This document shows positions 9,142-18,642 of a DNA stretch of 41,684 nucleotides, piece after piece. This stretch comes from SAR86 cluster bacterium AG-313-N18 (GTDB lineage: Bacteria > Pseudomonadota > Gammaproteobacteria > Magnimaribacterales > D2472). The stretch spans positions 1-41,684 of the forward strand of contig QBVY01000008.1 of the NCBI GenBank assembly GCA_003283765.1. Direction: 5' to 3'. Made by a program: the position numbers and the translations under genes. Each line of letters opens with the position of its first letter. Position 1 is the stretch's first letter. Under the pieces are notes generated by a model. It searched no databases. It was not told where the DNA came from and saw only the letters and a program-made list of their open reading frames with translations.

Positions 9142-9744
9142 CTACCCACCAAGTTGTTTTTCTTTGATTTCATCTAGTGTCTTGCAATCAATACAATGTG
9201 TAGCAGTTGGTCGAGCTTCAAGTCTTTTCACTCCTATTTCTATCCCACAAGCATAACAGTATCCGTAATCATCTTGCTTGATTTGCTCTAAAGAGCTTGC
9301 AATTTTATTTATAAGCTTTCTCTCTCTATCTCTTGTTCTCAATTCAAAAGCAAATTCTTCTTCTTGTGAGGCTCTGTCAATAGGATCCGCATATGATTCA
9401 CCTTTATTCTTAAGATGATCAAAAGTTTTTTGCATTTCTTCTCTTAAGTGTTCGCGCCATTCAATTAAAACTGCATTAAAATGCTTTTTCATTGCAGCAC
9501 TCATATATTTCTCACCCTTGCGGCCTTTATATGAAGATATTGGAGTAGTTCTTTTTTTAGCAGTCGTTTTCTTCGCTGGAGCTTTCTTTGCCGGAGCCTT
9601 CTTTACCGGAGCCTTCTTTGCCGGAGCTTTCTTTACCGAAGCTTTCTTCGCTGGAGCTTTTGTTACGGATGCTTTTTTTGGTGAAGTTTTCTTTGCGGCT
9701 GTTTTTTTAGCAGTAGATTTTTTTGTATCTGCTTTTTTTGGCAT
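9142..9744 (-). CDS. dksA: RNA polymerase-binding transcription factor DksA with lysine/alanine-rich N-terminal tail
   Basis: DksA inserts a coiled coil into the RNA polymerase secondary channel and works with ppGpp. The C-terminal 130 residues show a full DksA: coiled-coil tip motif D-x-x-D-x-A (DPIDRA, residues 120-125), then a four-cysteine zinc finger with Cys163, Cys166, Cys184 and Cys187. Ahead of it is a tail of about 65 residues made of KKAPAKK-like repeats, resembling histone H1-like bacterial proteins; typical DksA (about 150 residues) lacks it. I chose the ATG at 9744 (MPKKADTKK); an ATG at 9774 would add ten non-repetitive residues. Neither has a clear Shine-Dalgarno sequence. The tail may bind nucleic acid, which is inference. 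Confidence 0.92.
   Translation of the reverse strand: MPKKADTKKSTAKKTAAKKTSPKKASVTKAPAKKASVKKAPAKKAPVKKAPAKKAPAKKTTAKKRTTPISSYKGRKGEKYMSAAMKKHFNAVLIEWREHLREEMQKTFDHLKNKGESYADPIDRASQEEEFAFELRTRDRERKLINKIASSLEQIKQDDYGYCYACGIEIGVKRLEARPTATHCIDCKTLDEIKEKQLGG
9550..9717 (-). repeat. Degenerate tandem repeat encoding the [12 protein letters not shown] tail of DksA
   Basis: Imperfect repeats of about 15 bases (on the plus strand, variants of gcttctttgccggagc) encode Lys-Lys-Ala-Pro/Ser-Ala/Val units inside dksA. Units differ by synonymous and conservative changes, which implies selection for composition rather than recent duplication. Such repeats could change copy number by slippage. Confidence 0.8.
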
Positions 9745-9801
9745 ATTTTTGTAAATAAAAGTTTTTAGGCGCATGAAATTATCAGAAAGCGAGGCAATAA
9801 G

Positions 9802-10806
9802 CTAGCTTTTTTTATAATTATTTAATACTTCGCGATATCCTTCTTCGTTTAGTCTGGGTCCGAATGTCTCTACAACTTTTGAAGCTCCATAATTTGCAAA
9901 TTCAGCACAAGACCTTAAATCGCGATCCTGCAGCAACGCATATAAGAAGCTGCCTGCAAACATATCTCCAGCACCATTAGTATCAACAGGGTTGATATTT
10001 ACTTTGGGAGTATGAATTATTTCATCGTTTGTAATCACCGAACTACCTTTCTCTCCCATGGTAATAATTGAAGTGTAAGGTTTCTCTTGGAGTTTGATAA
10101 ATGCCTCATCAATATTTTCTGCATCAACAAAGGCCATGGCCTCATCATCATTGCCAAAAATATAGTCCAAGCCATAAGATTCCATTTCATGGAATTTATC
10201 TTTAAACCCCATAACAATTCCTGGATCGGATAAAGAAAAAGCTATCTTTACATCTGGAAAGTTTTGAAGATGATTAAGAGCCTGCAAGGTAACTTTATAA
10301 TTTTCTTCACTTGTGACCATATATCCCTCAATATAGAAAATTTTAGAATTTGCTATCTGATTTAGATCTAGATCATCATCATCCATTAATGAGCTAACAT
10401 TTAGTGCGGTGGTCATTGTTCTTTTGGCATCTGGGGTGACTAAGATCAGGCATTTTCCAGTTGGAATATTGTTAGCAGACGCCATATTTCCTTTGTGACC
10501 AACGCCAGCTTCTTTTAGGCTTTCAAGGTACTTTACTCCATCTTGATCATCAGATACTTTGCAGGTGTGGAAGCATTTGGCACCAAAGCTTGCTGCTGCA
10601 ACAAGACTATTTGTTGCAGATCCACCACAATCTGAAATAGTGTCTGCTCCAGAGGCAATCAGCCTATCTATTATTGGAGCATGCTCCTCGGCACTTGAAA
10701 GTGTCATTTGATCAATTTCTAAACCAAGCTCAGATATAAGACTATGCTCCACTTTAAACACAGTATCTACAAGAGCATTTCCAATTGCACTAATATCATT
10801 TTTCAT
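9802..10806 (-). CDS. PfkB-family carbohydrate/nucleoside kinase (adenosine-kinase-like)
   Basis: A 334-residue ribokinase-fold kinase. The PfkB signature 2 DTNGAGDMF begins at about residue 275 with the anion-hole GAGD at 278-281, and a DCGGSATNS segment near residue 60 matches the family's GG substrate motif. The overall length and the N-terminal IGNALVDTVFKVE resemble the group commonly annotated as adenosine kinase or sugar kinase in marine proteobacteria. The substrate is therefore a nucleoside or sugar, undetermined. It starts two bases after the hemL stop and is probably co-transcribed with it; the heme link is likely only positional. Confidence 0.85.
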   Translation of the reverse strand: MKNDISAIGNALVDTVFKVEHSLISELGLEIDQMTLSSAEEHAPIIDRLIASGADTISDCGGSATNSLVAAASFGAKCFHTCKVSDDQDGVKYLESLKEAGVGHKGNMASANNIPTGKCLILVTPDAKRTMTTALNVSSLMDDDDLDLNQIANSKIFYIEGYMVTSEENYKVTLQALNHLQNFPDVKIAFSLSDPGIVMGFKDKFHEMESYGLDYIFGNDDEAMAFVDAENIDEAFIKLQEKPYTSIITMGEKGSSVITNDEIIHTPKVNINPVDTNGAGDMFAGSFLYALLQDRDLRSCAEFANYGASKVVETFGPRLNEEGYREVLNNYKKS

Positions 10807-10808
10807 TT

Positions 10809-12092
10809 TTATAATTCCTTTATTGCTTCTTCAATCTTACTTTTAGTCAGATCCAGTATAGATTGATCATGCGTTGAAGATATAAATCCAGCCTCATATT
10901 TTGAAGGAGCGAAGTAAATACCGCAATTTAAAGCTGCATAAAAAAACTTTTTAAACATCTTGTCATCACTCTTTACAACATCGTCAAAATTCTTTGGTAG
11001 ATGCTCGCTAAAGAAAAAACCAAACATTCCACCTATAGAAGAGTTTGAAAATGGTATGCCTTTTTCATTCATAAGATTTTTTGTATGAGACATGATCTCT
11101 GAAGATGCTTTTTCTAATTCATCAAATGGATTTCTTTGGATCAAAGTTTCTATAAGGGCAATGCCAGCACTCATCGCCAATGGGTTTCCAGATAACGTTC
11201 CAGCTTGATATATAGGACCCAATGGAGCGAGTTGATCCATGACTGATTGCTTGCCTCCAAATGCTCCAACAGGAAGTCCGCCACCTATTACTTTTCCAAG
11301 GGCTGTTAAGTCAGGTTTAATTTTATATATGGCTTGAGCCCCCCCTAGTCCCACTCGAAAACCTGACATAACCTCATCAAATATAAGAAGAGAGGCGTGT
11401 TTATTGCATAACTCTCTCAAGGCATTTAAGAATTGAGGTTCTCCCGGAATAAATCCCATGTTGCCAGCAATAGGTTCAACAATTATTGCGGCAAGATCAT
11501 CACCAATTTCATTAATAACATCTGATAAAGCTTCTATATCATTGTAAGGACAGCTATATGTTAGTGCCGCTAGCTCTTTTGGCACTCCCGGAGAATCTGG
11601 TAGGCCAAAAGTAGAAACGCCAGAGCCTGCTTTAACTAGCAATGAATCAACATGGCCATGATAACAACCTGTAAATTTAATAATTTTATTTTTACCTGTA
11701 AAACCTCTAGCAAGCCTGATGCAACTCATTGTTGCCTCAGTTCCAGAATTCACCATACGTAGTTTTTCCATTGAGGGAACCTGACTTTTGATAATGCTTG
11801 CAAGCTTATTCTCTAAACTTGTTGGCGCACCATAACTTGTCCCAAGTTCCAGCTGAGCTTTAATAGCGTCTAATATTATTGGATTAGAGTGCCCAAGAAT
11901 CATGGGTCCCCATGAACCAATGAAATCAATGTATTGATTTTCATCTTCGTCAATTAAAATGGGACCTTTAGCAGATTTAAAAAAAACAGGACTACCGTCA
12001 ACATTTTTAAATGCCCTGACTGGAGAATTTACACCTCCTGGCATAAGAGATTGAGCTTGCTCAAAAAGCGATTCTGAATTTTTTCTTCTCAA
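10809..12092 (-). CDS. hemL: Glutamate-1-semialdehyde 2,1-aminomutase
   Basis: Converts glutamate-1-semialdehyde to 5-aminolevulinate, the committed step of C5-pathway tetrapyrrole synthesis. The 427-residue protein is full length. It begins with the family N-terminus MPGGVNSPVRAF, has the PLP-phosphate segment NSGTEATMSCIRLAR, the IFDEVMSGFR motif and the Schiff-base lysine in TALGKVIGGG (Lys267). It is followed two bases later by the PfkB kinase and lies 72 bases downstream of hemJ, so two steps of heme synthesis are clustered. Confidence 0.97.
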   Translation of the reverse strand: MRRKNSESLFEQAQSLMPGGVNSPVRAFKNVDGSPVFFKSAKGPILIDEDENQYIDFIGSWGPMILGHSNPIILDAIKAQLELGTSYGAPTSLENKLASIIKSQVPSMEKLRMVNSGTEATMSCIRLARGFTGKNKIIKFTGCYHGHVDSLLVKAGSGVSTFGLPDSPGVPKELAALTYSCPYNDIEALSDVINEIGDDLAAIIVEPIAGNMGFIPGEPQFLNALRELCNKHASLLIFDEVMSGFRVGLGGAQAIYKIKPDLTALGKVIGGGLPVGAFGGKQSVMDQLAPLGPIYQAGTLSGNPLAMSAGIALIETLIQRNPFDELEKASSEIMSHTKNLMNEKGIPFSNSSIGGMFGFFFSEHLPKNFDDVVKSDDKMFKKFFYAALNCGIYFAPSKYEAGFISSTHDQSILDLTKSKIEEAIKEL

Positions 12093-12164
12093 AGATATTT
12101 AGTAATAAATTTTTAATAGCTAGTGATGCTGAATAACAATTGTATCAAATTTCTTTATAGGATT

Positions 12165-12596
12165 TTAAAATTTAAAGACAGCAGCAATAATTCCACCCAG
12201 TAAAAGTAAGACAGGTATCTCATTAAAAACTCTTAACTTAAAACCAGTCCAATTGTGAGAATTAGAACCAAGATCTTTTAAAATCTTTAAACAAAAAATC
12301 TGATAAAAAATTAAAACTAATACTATTAGAATTTTAGCAATTATCCATTTTTGTAAAAAAAACCCAATCCAATTAGACCCAAGAAAACCCATCATTAAAC
12401 CAAAGAATAATGCTAATACGCCTAGCGGAGTAATGAATCTAATTAAGTTTGTTTGCATTATTGCCAATTGATCTTTTGTATTCTGATCTTCGCTCTCAAC
12501 GTGATAAACAAACAGGCGAGGTAAGTAAAAAATACCCGCAAACCATGAAACCATAAATAGGATATGTAGGACTTTAAAAACTAGATATAGGCTCAT
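12165..12596 (-). CDS. hemJ: Protoporphyrinogen IX oxidase, HemJ type
   Basis: A 143-residue, four-helix membrane protein of the HemJ (UPF0093) family, which oxidises protoporphyrinogen IX. Family landmarks are His11 in LHILFMVSWFAGIFYLPR, a lysine at about 88 in WIIAKILIVL, and the C-terminal RVFNEIPVLLLLG segment (NEIP at 125-128). It is separated by 72 bases from hemL on the same strand, which supports the heme assignment. It diverges from erpA over 95 bases, where a shared promoter region must lie. Confidence 0.88.
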   Translation of the reverse strand: MSLYLVFKVLHILFMVSWFAGIFYLPRLFVYHVESEDQNTKDQLAIMQTNLIRFITPLGVLALFFGLMMGFLGSNWIGFFLQKWIIAKILIVLVLIFYQIFCLKILKDLGSNSHNWTGFKLRVFNEIPVLLLLGGIIAAVFKF

Positions 12597-12691
12597 TTAA
12601 GTTATATCTTAGCGCTTCTAAGCCCTGATAGAAAAATATTTTAGCTTAAGTATTGTTGAATATATTTTTAATCCTATAAACTATGAAGTAA

Positions 12692-13027
12692 ATGAGCTCT
12701 GTAATAACATCGATAAATCTAAGCAGCAATGCTGTGAAGCGTATTCAAGGTCTTTTGCCAAGCCATAAATCTAATTATTTTAGGGTATATGTAACTGGCG
12801 GAGGGTGCTCAGGTTTTCAATATGGTTTTAAGTTTGATGAGAGCCCCGAAGGGGATGATGATGTTGTTGAGTTTGATGGATTCACAATCTTATTAGACTC
12901 TCTTTCGTATCCATATCTTTATGGCTCAACCTTAGATTATGTGGAGGACTTATCAGGTTCAAGATTCTTGGTCACCAACCCAAACGCAAAGACCACTTGT
13001 GGTTGCGGCGAGTCATTTACTATCTAG
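12692..13027 (+). CDS. erpA: A-type iron-sulfur carrier ErpA
   Basis: Delivers Fe-S clusters to apoproteins. The 111-residue protein is full length and carries the three cluster-binding cysteines Cys39 (GGCSGF), Cys103 and Cys105 (TCGCG). The A-type carriers IscA, SufA and ErpA are similar; ErpA is favoured because erpA commonly lies beside anmK and tyrS in gammaproteobacteria, exactly as here. It ends tail to tail with anmK, overlapping by 8 bases. The upstream 95 bases hold the divergent promoters with hemJ; no clear regulator site was found. Confidence 0.92.
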   Translation: MSSVITSINLSSNAVKRIQGLLPSHKSNYFRVYVTGGGCSGFQYGFKFDESPEGDDDVVEFDGFTILLDSLSYPYLYGSTLDYVEDLSGSRFLVTNPNAKTTCGCGESFTI

Positions 13028-14108
13028 ATTTAGTCAGAGTCCCAACTAACCCCTTATTTTTTTTTACACTAAGAGTATTTTTGTAAAGCCTTTGTCTTGC
13101 CATCCATCCAAACGCCATGGCCTCAATGGCTTGAGGATCAAAACCATATTCACTGGTAGAAATGAGGCTCATATTTATGTGACTTTCTATTGAGTTTATT
13201 AAGAATGTATTTTTCAACCCGCCTCCGCAAACAATAACTTGATGAGGAAATTTCTTTTGTGAGCGCAAAGATTTTGCGATGCAAATTGCAGTAAGCTCGG
13301 TCAGTGTGGCCAATATATCGTAAGAAGATCTTTTTAAAAGTTGCTTAGGAATAAATCTTATATTAAATATTTCTTTGCCCGTAGATTTTGGATGTCGCCT
13401 TTTAAAAAATGGATGACTTATCATTTGATTAAGTGAAGGGGTATGAATGACCCCTTTTTTGGCATGTTCACCTTTTCTATCAAAGGGAAGATCAAGAAAG
13501 CTTTGGCAATAAATATCCATAAGCGCATTGCCAGGTCCGCAGTCAGAACCAGAAAAATAGTGCTTTTCATCCAGGTAGGTAAAGTTTGAAATCCCGCCAA
13601 TGTTTAATACAGCCACAGGAGTATTTCTTTTTGCAAATAACTGTTGGTGAAATTCCGGGACTAGCGGTGCACCTTCTCCTCCAAGTTTAATATGATCATT
13701 CCTAAAATCACTGACAACATCTATCCCACATTCATTGGCAATTATTTTAGGATCCCCGGCTTGGATGGAGAAAGGATATTTGCCTTCTGGCTTATGAAAT
13801 AATGTCTGTCCTGATAGACCAATTGCAGCAACGTCTTTTTTATTCATTTTATTTTGGGCAAGGAATTTGTTTATTGCTTTGCTAAAAGCAATCCCAATTT
13901 TTTTATTAAGCTCAAAATACATATCAAGACTTAATTCTTGTTGTTGAATTACTGTAGATATATTTTCTCTCAGCTTTGGAGGATATTTAAAAGAACAGAA
14001 GTTTAATAAATTAACTTGACCAGAAACTTTTAAAGCACAAATATCGATCCCATCGTGACTGGTACCACTCATGGTTCCTATAAAGATTTTATTTGAAGAG
14101 ATTTTCAT
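13020..14108 (-). CDS. anmK: Anhydro-N-acetylmuramic acid kinase
   Basis: Phosphorylates and opens 1,6-anhydroMurNAc recovered from peptidoglycan turnover. The 362-residue protein starts with the ATP-loop motif [12 protein letters not shown] and includes [32 protein letters not shown] and [12 protein letters not shown], all family signatures. It overlaps the end of the M23 peptidase gene by 20 bases, so the two cell-wall genes are likely translated together. Its 3' end overlaps erpA. It may feed MurNAc-6-P into recycling, but no murQ or nagZ is visible in the window. Confidence 0.96.
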   Translation of the reverse strand: MKISSNKIFIGTMSGTSHDGIDICALKVSGQVNLLNFCSFKYPPKLRENISTVIQQQELSLDMYFELNKKIGIAFSKAINKFLAQNKMNKKDVAAIGLSGQTLFHKPEGKYPFSIQAGDPKIIANECGIDVVSDFRNDHIKLGGEGAPLVPEFHQQLFAKRNTPVAVLNIGGISNFTYLDEKHYFSGSDCGPGNALMDIYCQSFLDLPFDRKGEHAKKGVIHTPSLNQMISHPFFKRRHPKSTGKEIFNIRFIPKQLLKRSSYDILATLTELTAICIAKSLRSQKKFPHQVIVCGGGLKNTFLINSIESHINMSLISTSEYGFDPQAIEAMAFGWMARQRLYKNTLSVKKNKGLVGTLTKSR

Positions 14109-15345
14109 TTGGATCTTTAGATAATAACTGATCTGCTATTTCTATGTAATTATTCCTTAATGTTTGAAATTGATCCATTTTAGATTTATCTAGTGGAGAT
14201 GCGGAGGGTAGAGCTACCTTTAGGGGATCAGTCCTTTTTTCTCCAATTCTAAATTCGTAATGTAAGTGAGGAGCCGTTGCTAGACCCGAATCACCCACGT
14301 AGCCAATGGTCTGACCCTGAGAAATTTTCATGCCTTTAGAAATGCTTGGATGATATTTTTCTAGATGAGCATATAAGGTCGTGATCTCTCCTCCATGACG
14401 TATGACTATTGTTCTTCCATACCCACTTTTCCAACCTACTGATTGAATTACACCCTCTCCAGTTGAACGAATGGGCGTGCCTCTTTTTGCAGCATAATCA
14501 ACTCCATTGTGAGCTCTGATAGTGTTGAGGATTGGATGTCTTCTGTTTGGATTAAAATGTGAACTAACATATGCAAAATCTAGCGGCGCTCTCAAAAAAG
14601 CTTTTTCCAGGCTGCCACCAAACTTGTTAAAGTAATCCCATCTCTTATTTTTGCCATTATATCTAATCGCAGTGTATCGATTATTTTGATTAAAAAATTC
14701 TGCAAATAAAATACTGCCATTTTCAATTTGCTGCCCATCTACAAAAGGCGTTTCATATAATAGTCTAAACCTATCACCGGCCCTGATATCAAAAACAAAA
14801 TCAATATCCCAACCAAAAATATAAGCCAGATCCATGATCACACTCTCAGGAATATCATTTTTTAATCCAGCTAAATAGAAAGATGACTCTATGACACCAG
14901 TTTTAAAGGAGTTTATAAGTTCCGGCTTTTTAACACTCTTTTTAATTAATATTTTTGGTGATAGTTCAATTTGATAAGAGAGCAAGGGTCCTTTATAAAT
15001 ATGAATTTCTTGGAGCTTTTCATCTATAGATAAAAATTCCAACCTATCTTTGGGGAGAATGTTTTTAACTTTATTAGATTTATCTTCTCTAAATATTTTA
15101 TAAGTATTATTTAGGGAGACTTTATATTTCTCGAATATCAATGAGAGGTTCTCACCTTCTTGAACAATATGAATTTTCTTAGTTTTAATGCTGGCATTAT
15201 TTTGAATGGGTAAAAGTAGAGTTTTTGAAATTATTTCTGTTGAGACTACTTCTTGCTCCACTCCAGCATCATAAATAAATAAAATGCCGAGTAATGCCAG
15301 CAAAACAAAGGGCAATGTTTTGGCATTAGGTTTATAGGTGCTCAC
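14089..15345 (-). CDS. M23-family murein endopeptidase (MepM-like)
   Basis: A 418-residue envelope peptidase expected to cut peptidoglycan cross-links. It has one N-terminal membrane segment (about residues 10-27), a LysM/OapA-like region (about 57-100: IHIVQEGENLSLIFEKY) and a C-terminal LytM domain. Zinc and catalytic residues are visible: His279 and Asp283 in HNGVDYA, His327 in LYAHLE, and His360/His362 in PHLHYEFR. All are intact, so it should be an active enzyme rather than an EnvC-type activator. It lies upstream of anmK and close to tyrS, the conserved gammaproteobacterial order. Confidence 0.92.
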   Translation of the reverse strand: MSTYKPNAKTLPFVLLALLGILFIYDAGVEQEVVSTEIISKTLLLPIQNNASIKTKKIHIVQEGENLSLIFEKYKVSLNNTYKIFREDKSNKVKNILPKDRLEFLSIDEKLQEIHIYKGPLLSYQIELSPKILIKKSVKKPELINSFKTGVIESSFYLAGLKNDIPESVIMDLAYIFGWDIDFVFDIRAGDRFRLLYETPFVDGQQIENGSILFAEFFNQNNRYTAIRYNGKNKRWDYFNKFGGSLEKAFLRAPLDFAYVSSHFNPNRRHPILNTIRAHNGVDYAAKRGTPIRSTGEGVIQSVGWKSGYGRTIVIRHGGEITTLYAHLEKYHPSISKGMKISQGQTIGYVGDSGLATAPHLHYEFRIGEKRTDPLKVALPSASPLDKSKMDQFQTLRNNYIEIADQLLSKDPNENLFK

Positions 15346-15356
15346 AGTTACTTGAT

Positions 15357-16055
15357 TTACTGAATTAGCTCAAAAGAAAGCGTGCTAATATTTTCAATCT
15401 CTGCTTCAATTTTATCATTTAAGCTCAGCCTGCCAACTCCCGAGGGAGTTCCAGTAAATATCACATCTCCAGCTTTAAGAGTAATAAATTTCGATAGCCA
15501 GCTTATTAATTCATCCACTTTCCATACCATGTTTGATAGATTGCTAGATTGCTTCTTTTGGCCATTAACTTTAAGAGAAATATTCCCTTCGCTTAATAGA
15601 AAACCCCCTTTTTTTTGAATATTTGAGATTGGCGCAGAATTATCGAATCCTTTACTTAAGTCCCAGGGCTTTCCACTTTTTTTTGCAGCAGTTTGAAGAT
15701 CTCTTTTGGTTAGATCTACACCAACCGCATATCCAAAAATATGTTTACTTGCTTCACTTGGAGATATATCTGAACATTCTGATTTCAAAAAAACAACAAG
15801 TTCAACTTCATGATGGAGATTATCTGTTTGAGTTGGAAAAGGAATAGAATTTAACTGGGTTACAGCTTGAGGAGGCTTACTAAAAAAAAATGGCTGATCT
15901 ACATCCACCTTGGCGCCCATTTCCTCTGCATGATCAGCATAATTTCTTCCAACACAGTAAACTTTTCCAATTGGAAATAACTCTGTGCTTTCTGAAATGA
16001 CCATTCCTCTAATCATTGGTTTAAATGCAAAATGAGCTTTTGAGTCTTCAGTCAT
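15357..16055 (-). CDS. Fumarylacetoacetate hydrolase-family protein
   Basis: A 232-residue FAH-fold protein. Visible motifs are KVYCVGRNYADHAEEMG, the metal-binding region LHHEVELVVFLK, GYAVGVDLTKRDLQ, and the terminal GDVIFTGTPSGVG. Family members hydrolyse or decarboxylate acyl-pyruvates and related 2-keto acids (YcgM/FAHD1-like); the reaction here is not determined. The gene ends 11 bases before the M23 peptidase start and diverges from tyrS over 48 bases. The methionine at 16055 has an in-frame alternative at MVISES, about 17 residues later, closer to the family's usual start. Confidence 0.85.
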   Translation of the reverse strand: MTEDSKAHFAFKPMIRGMVISESTELFPIGKVYCVGRNYADHAEEMGAKVDVDQPFFFSKPPQAVTQLNSIPFPTQTDNLHHEVELVVFLKSECSDISPSEASKHIFGYAVGVDLTKRDLQTAAKKSGKPWDLSKGFDNSAPISNIQKKGGFLLSEGNISLKVNGQKKQSSNLSNMVWKVDELISWLSKFITLKAGDVIFTGTPSGVGRLSLNDKIEAEIENISTLSFELIQ

Positions 16056-16103
16056 ATGATTTCAAACATTTTTTCGATTAAATACTATAATAAATGAAAA
16101 CTC

Positions 16104-17291
16104 ATGAAAGAAAATCTTAATCTAATTAAACGTGGAATTGATGAGCTAATTAGCGAAGAGGAGCTACTGGCAAAACTCAAATCAAAGAAACCTCTTATTG
16201 TGAAGGCTGGTTTTGATCCTACTGCGCCAGATTTACATCTTGGCCATACGGTGCTCATAAATAAGTTAAGGCATTTCCAACAATTAGGCCATCAGATAAT
16301 ATTTTTGATCGGTGATTTTACAGGAATGATTGGAGATCCTTCTGGGAAAAATAAAACGAGACCAGCCCTGAATGAGTCTGAGATCAAAGAAAATGCAAAG
16401 TCATATAAAAAACAAGTTTTTAAAATTTTAGATCCAAAACTAACCGATGTTAGATTTAACTCTGAGTGGAGCAATAAGCTTGGCGCAGAGGGAATAATAA
16501 AACTTGCTTCTCAATATAATCTTGCCAGGATGCTTGAACGTGATGATTTTAATAAAAGATATAAGTCCAATCAGACTATAGCGCTTCATGAATTTTTATA
16601 TCCATTAATTCAGGCAAATGATTCGATTGCCCTAAAAGCAGATATAGAACTTGGCGGCACCGATCAAAAATTTAATCTCTTGGTTGGTAGAGAGCTCCAA
16701 AGATCATATGGCCAAGAGCCTCAAGTAGTCATTACAGTTCCAATCCTTGAGGGTTTAGATGGAAAAAATAAAATGTCTAAATCTCTTGATAACTATGTTG
16801 GAATTGATGAAGCGCCAAATGAGATGTTTGGAAAAATTATGTCTATTTCGGATGAGCTAATGTGGAGATGGCTTGATTTATTAAGCTTTAAATCTACTGA
16901 TGAGATTAATGCTCTTAAAGCTGATCAAGCCAAAGGAAAGAATCCTAGAGATATTAAAATTGAGCTAGCTAAAGAGCTTATTGCTCGTTTTCATGATGAT
17001 CAATCAGCCAATCTTGCAGAAGCAAATTTTATTAATCAGTTCCAAAAAAAGAATATGCCAGATGATATAGAGGAGGTATCTTTTGCTATATCAGAGAGTT
17101 CAATTCCCCTGGTCAATCTTTTGAAAGATTGCGGAATGACTAGCAGTACTTCTGAGGCAATGAGAATGATTAAACAGGGTGCTGTTAGGATTGATGAAGA
17201 GAAAATTACAGATACAAAACATATCATCTCTTCTGGCACTTCAGCCATTTATCAAGTTGGGAAAAGAAAGTTCAAAAAAATAATCCTTTAG
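16104..17291 (+). CDS. tyrS: Tyrosyl-tRNA synthetase
   Basis: Charges tRNA-Tyr. The 395-residue class I synthetase has the HIGH-type motif HLGH at 45-48, [14 protein letters not shown] near 70-83, the KMSKS loop at 223-227 and a C-terminal S4 RNA-binding domain (about 330-395). The sequence around [17 protein letters not shown] is of the TyrS type common in Pseudomonas-like bacteria, often called type 2, rather than the E. coli form. It starts the long plus-strand run and diverges from the FAH-family gene. Confidence 0.96.
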   Translation: MKENLNLIKRGIDELISEEELLAKLKSKKPLIVKAGFDPTAPDLHLGHTVLINKLRHFQQLGHQIIFLIGDFTGMIGDPSGKNKTRPALNESEIKENAKSYKKQVFKILDPKLTDVRFNSEWSNKLGAEGIIKLASQYNLARMLERDDFNKRYKSNQTIALHEFLYPLIQANDSIALKADIELGGTDQKFNLLVGRELQRSYGQEPQVVITVPILEGLDGKNKMSKSLDNYVGIDEAPNEMFGKIMSISDELMWRWLDLLSFKSTDEINALKADQAKGKNPRDIKIELAKELIARFHDDQSANLAEANFINQFQKKNMPDDIEEVSFAISESSIPLVNLLKDCGMTSSTSEAMRMIKQGAVRIDEEKITDTKHIISSGTSAIYQVGKRKFKKIIL

Positions 17292-17326
17292 TTTTAATAA
17301 TATAATTTCAAATTGAGTATATAAAT

Positions 17327-18004
17327 ATGCAACAGTTTTTCTCTTCTATTAGTTTTTGTTTAAGCAACATTGGATACTTGTTTATCTTGTGCCTCCCAGT
17401 GATGACTCTTGAGATCGCTTTAACAAGTCTCATAGCATCTTTAGATATTCAATCAAGCTCAGATACTGCGGCTCTTGAGGCAATTGGTGAAATATCTGCT
17501 CAAGTACTTTTTTTAGTGCTTGCTTCTCTTATTCTTTCGGTGGCTTTAAGCGGCGGCTGCATGACAGCCTTTCGTTCACTCTCCAGCGATGGCTTGATCA
17601 GCCCATATCAAGCTCTTTTTGCGGGATTAAGAAAATTTTTTCCACTGCTTTGGGCAAATATTTTTCACACTTGCGCATATGGGATAGGTTTCTTAATGTT
17701 AGTTTTGCCAGGTTTTTATTTGTACGGTCGTCTTGGATTATTTCCTTTATTTATCATGTTTGAAAACAGAGGTGTGATGGATTCTCTTGGAGAATCCTGG
17801 AATATAACAGATGAAGTTGCAAGTAAGCTATTCACACTTACTGCAATTTTTATTAGCATTCAGCTTGGCTTTGGATTTATTGGGGGTATGATGGGTGCCG
17901 ATGGAGCATTGTGGTTTTTAATTGCAGCTACCGTCATAAAATATGCAACATTAATGCCTCTGTTTTATTTATTTTATAGCCTCTATGAGTCTGTAAAAGA
18001 TTAA
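17327..18004 (+). CDS. YciC/UPF0259-like multi-pass membrane protein
   Basis: A 225-residue membrane protein with five to six hydrophobic segments (about 12-35, 55-80, 95-120, 120-142, 165-190 and 195-220). The pattern AFRSLSSDGLISPYQALFAGLRKFFPLLWANI followed by LVLPGFYLYGRLGLFPLFIM resembles the UPF0259/YciC family (glycerophosphoryl-diester-like membrane domain), whose role is not established. It lies 35 bases after tyrS and 21 bases before the kinase-like gene, so it may lead the following cassette. Confidence 0.6.
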   Translation: MQQFFSSISFCLSNIGYLFILCLPVMTLEIALTSLIASLDIQSSSDTAALEAIGEISAQVLFLVLASLILSVALSGGCMTAFRSLSSDGLISPYQALFAGLRKFFPLLWANIFHTCAYGIGFLMLVLPGFYLYGRLGLFPLFIMFENRGVMDSLGESWNITDEVASKLFTLTAIFISIQLGFGFIGGMMGADGALWFLIAATVIKYATLMPLFYLFYSLYESVKD

Positions 18005-18025
18005 TAGCAATTGGAGAGTTAAAAT

Positions 18026-18439
18026 ATGAAAATCTTAGTCATGGGACTGCCAGGCAGCGGCAAAACTTATCTTACTCAGAGATTAGTGCCATTATTAAAT
18101 GCTGCATGGTATAACGCAGATCAAGTAAGAAAGATGTCCAATGATTGGGATTTTTCAGATGAAGGCAGAAAAAGACAATCCATGAGGATGAAAACTTTTG
18201 CCGATTTTGAAAAATTGCATGGAAGATATGTTGTATGTGATTTTGTATGTCCCACTAAAGAAACGAGAGAAAATTTTGATGCTGACATAGTCATTTGGAT
18301 GGACACTATCACAGAAGGAAGATATGAAGACACTAATAAGCTTTTTCAAGATCCTGACAGCGTTGATTTTCATATTACTGAGTGGAATGAGTACAATCAT
18401 GATGATGTGGCCAAGGAGATACTGCAGTGGCAAAAATAG
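18026..18439 (+). CDS. Small P-loop kinase, APS-kinase-like
   Basis: A 137-residue P-loop protein with Walker A GLPGSGKTY at residues 7-15. YNADQVRKM followed by FSDEGRKRQSMRM lines up with the DGDNVR and GFSxxDRxxNIRR motifs of adenylyl-sulfate kinase (CysC). It is shorter than CysC (about 200 residues) and lacks most of its C-terminal half, so the acceptor may differ. Its 3' end overlaps the DUF2061 gene by 13 bases, which in turn overlaps a nucleotidyltransferase gene. The tight overlap suggests the three products act together. AGAG lies eight bases before the ATG. Family membership in the P-loop kinases is firm; the substrate is not. Confidence 0.75.
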   Translation: MKILVMGLPGSGKTYLTQRLVPLLNAAWYNADQVRKMSNDWDFSDEGRKRQSMRMKTFADFEKLHGRYVVCDFVCPTKETRENFDADIVIWMDTITEGRYEDTNKLFQDPDSVDFHITEWNEYNHDDVAKEILQWQK

Positions 18440-18642
18440 ATAAAAAAAGACACCTAGCAAAGACCTTGACTTGGAGGGTGATTGCAACAACAGATACGTT
18501 TTTAATTGCTTGGATAATTACAGGAAAAATTGATTGGGCAGCCGGGATTGCAGGAATAGAAGTTTTAACCAAGATGATTTTATATTATTGGCATGAGCGT
18601 CTTTGGTATAAGCACCTTAAATTTGGAGTAAAAAATGTTTGA
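18427..18642 (+). CDS. DUF2061 small membrane protein
   Basis: A 71-residue protein with two membrane helices (about residues 17-33 and 36-50). KRHLAKTLTWRVIATTDTF and the terminal YYWHERLWYK are characteristic of DUF2061, a family of unknown function that, as I recall, often sits beside sulfate-activation or phosphotransfer genes. It begins with GTG at 18427 inside the kinase gene and overlaps the following nucleotidyltransferase by 8 bases. The GTG start is the only one giving the family's N-terminus. Confidence 0.85.
   Translation: MAKIDKKRHLAKTLTWRVIATTDTFLIAWIITGKIDWAAGIAGIEVLTKMILYYWHERLWYKHLKFGVKNV

Noticed and set aside
9518..9754. Plus-strand frame encoding an Ala/Phe/Gly-rich hydrophobic peptide with FFAGAF repeats
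   Set aside because: It is the reverse complement of the lysine/alanine repeat of dksA; repetition comes from the sense gene.
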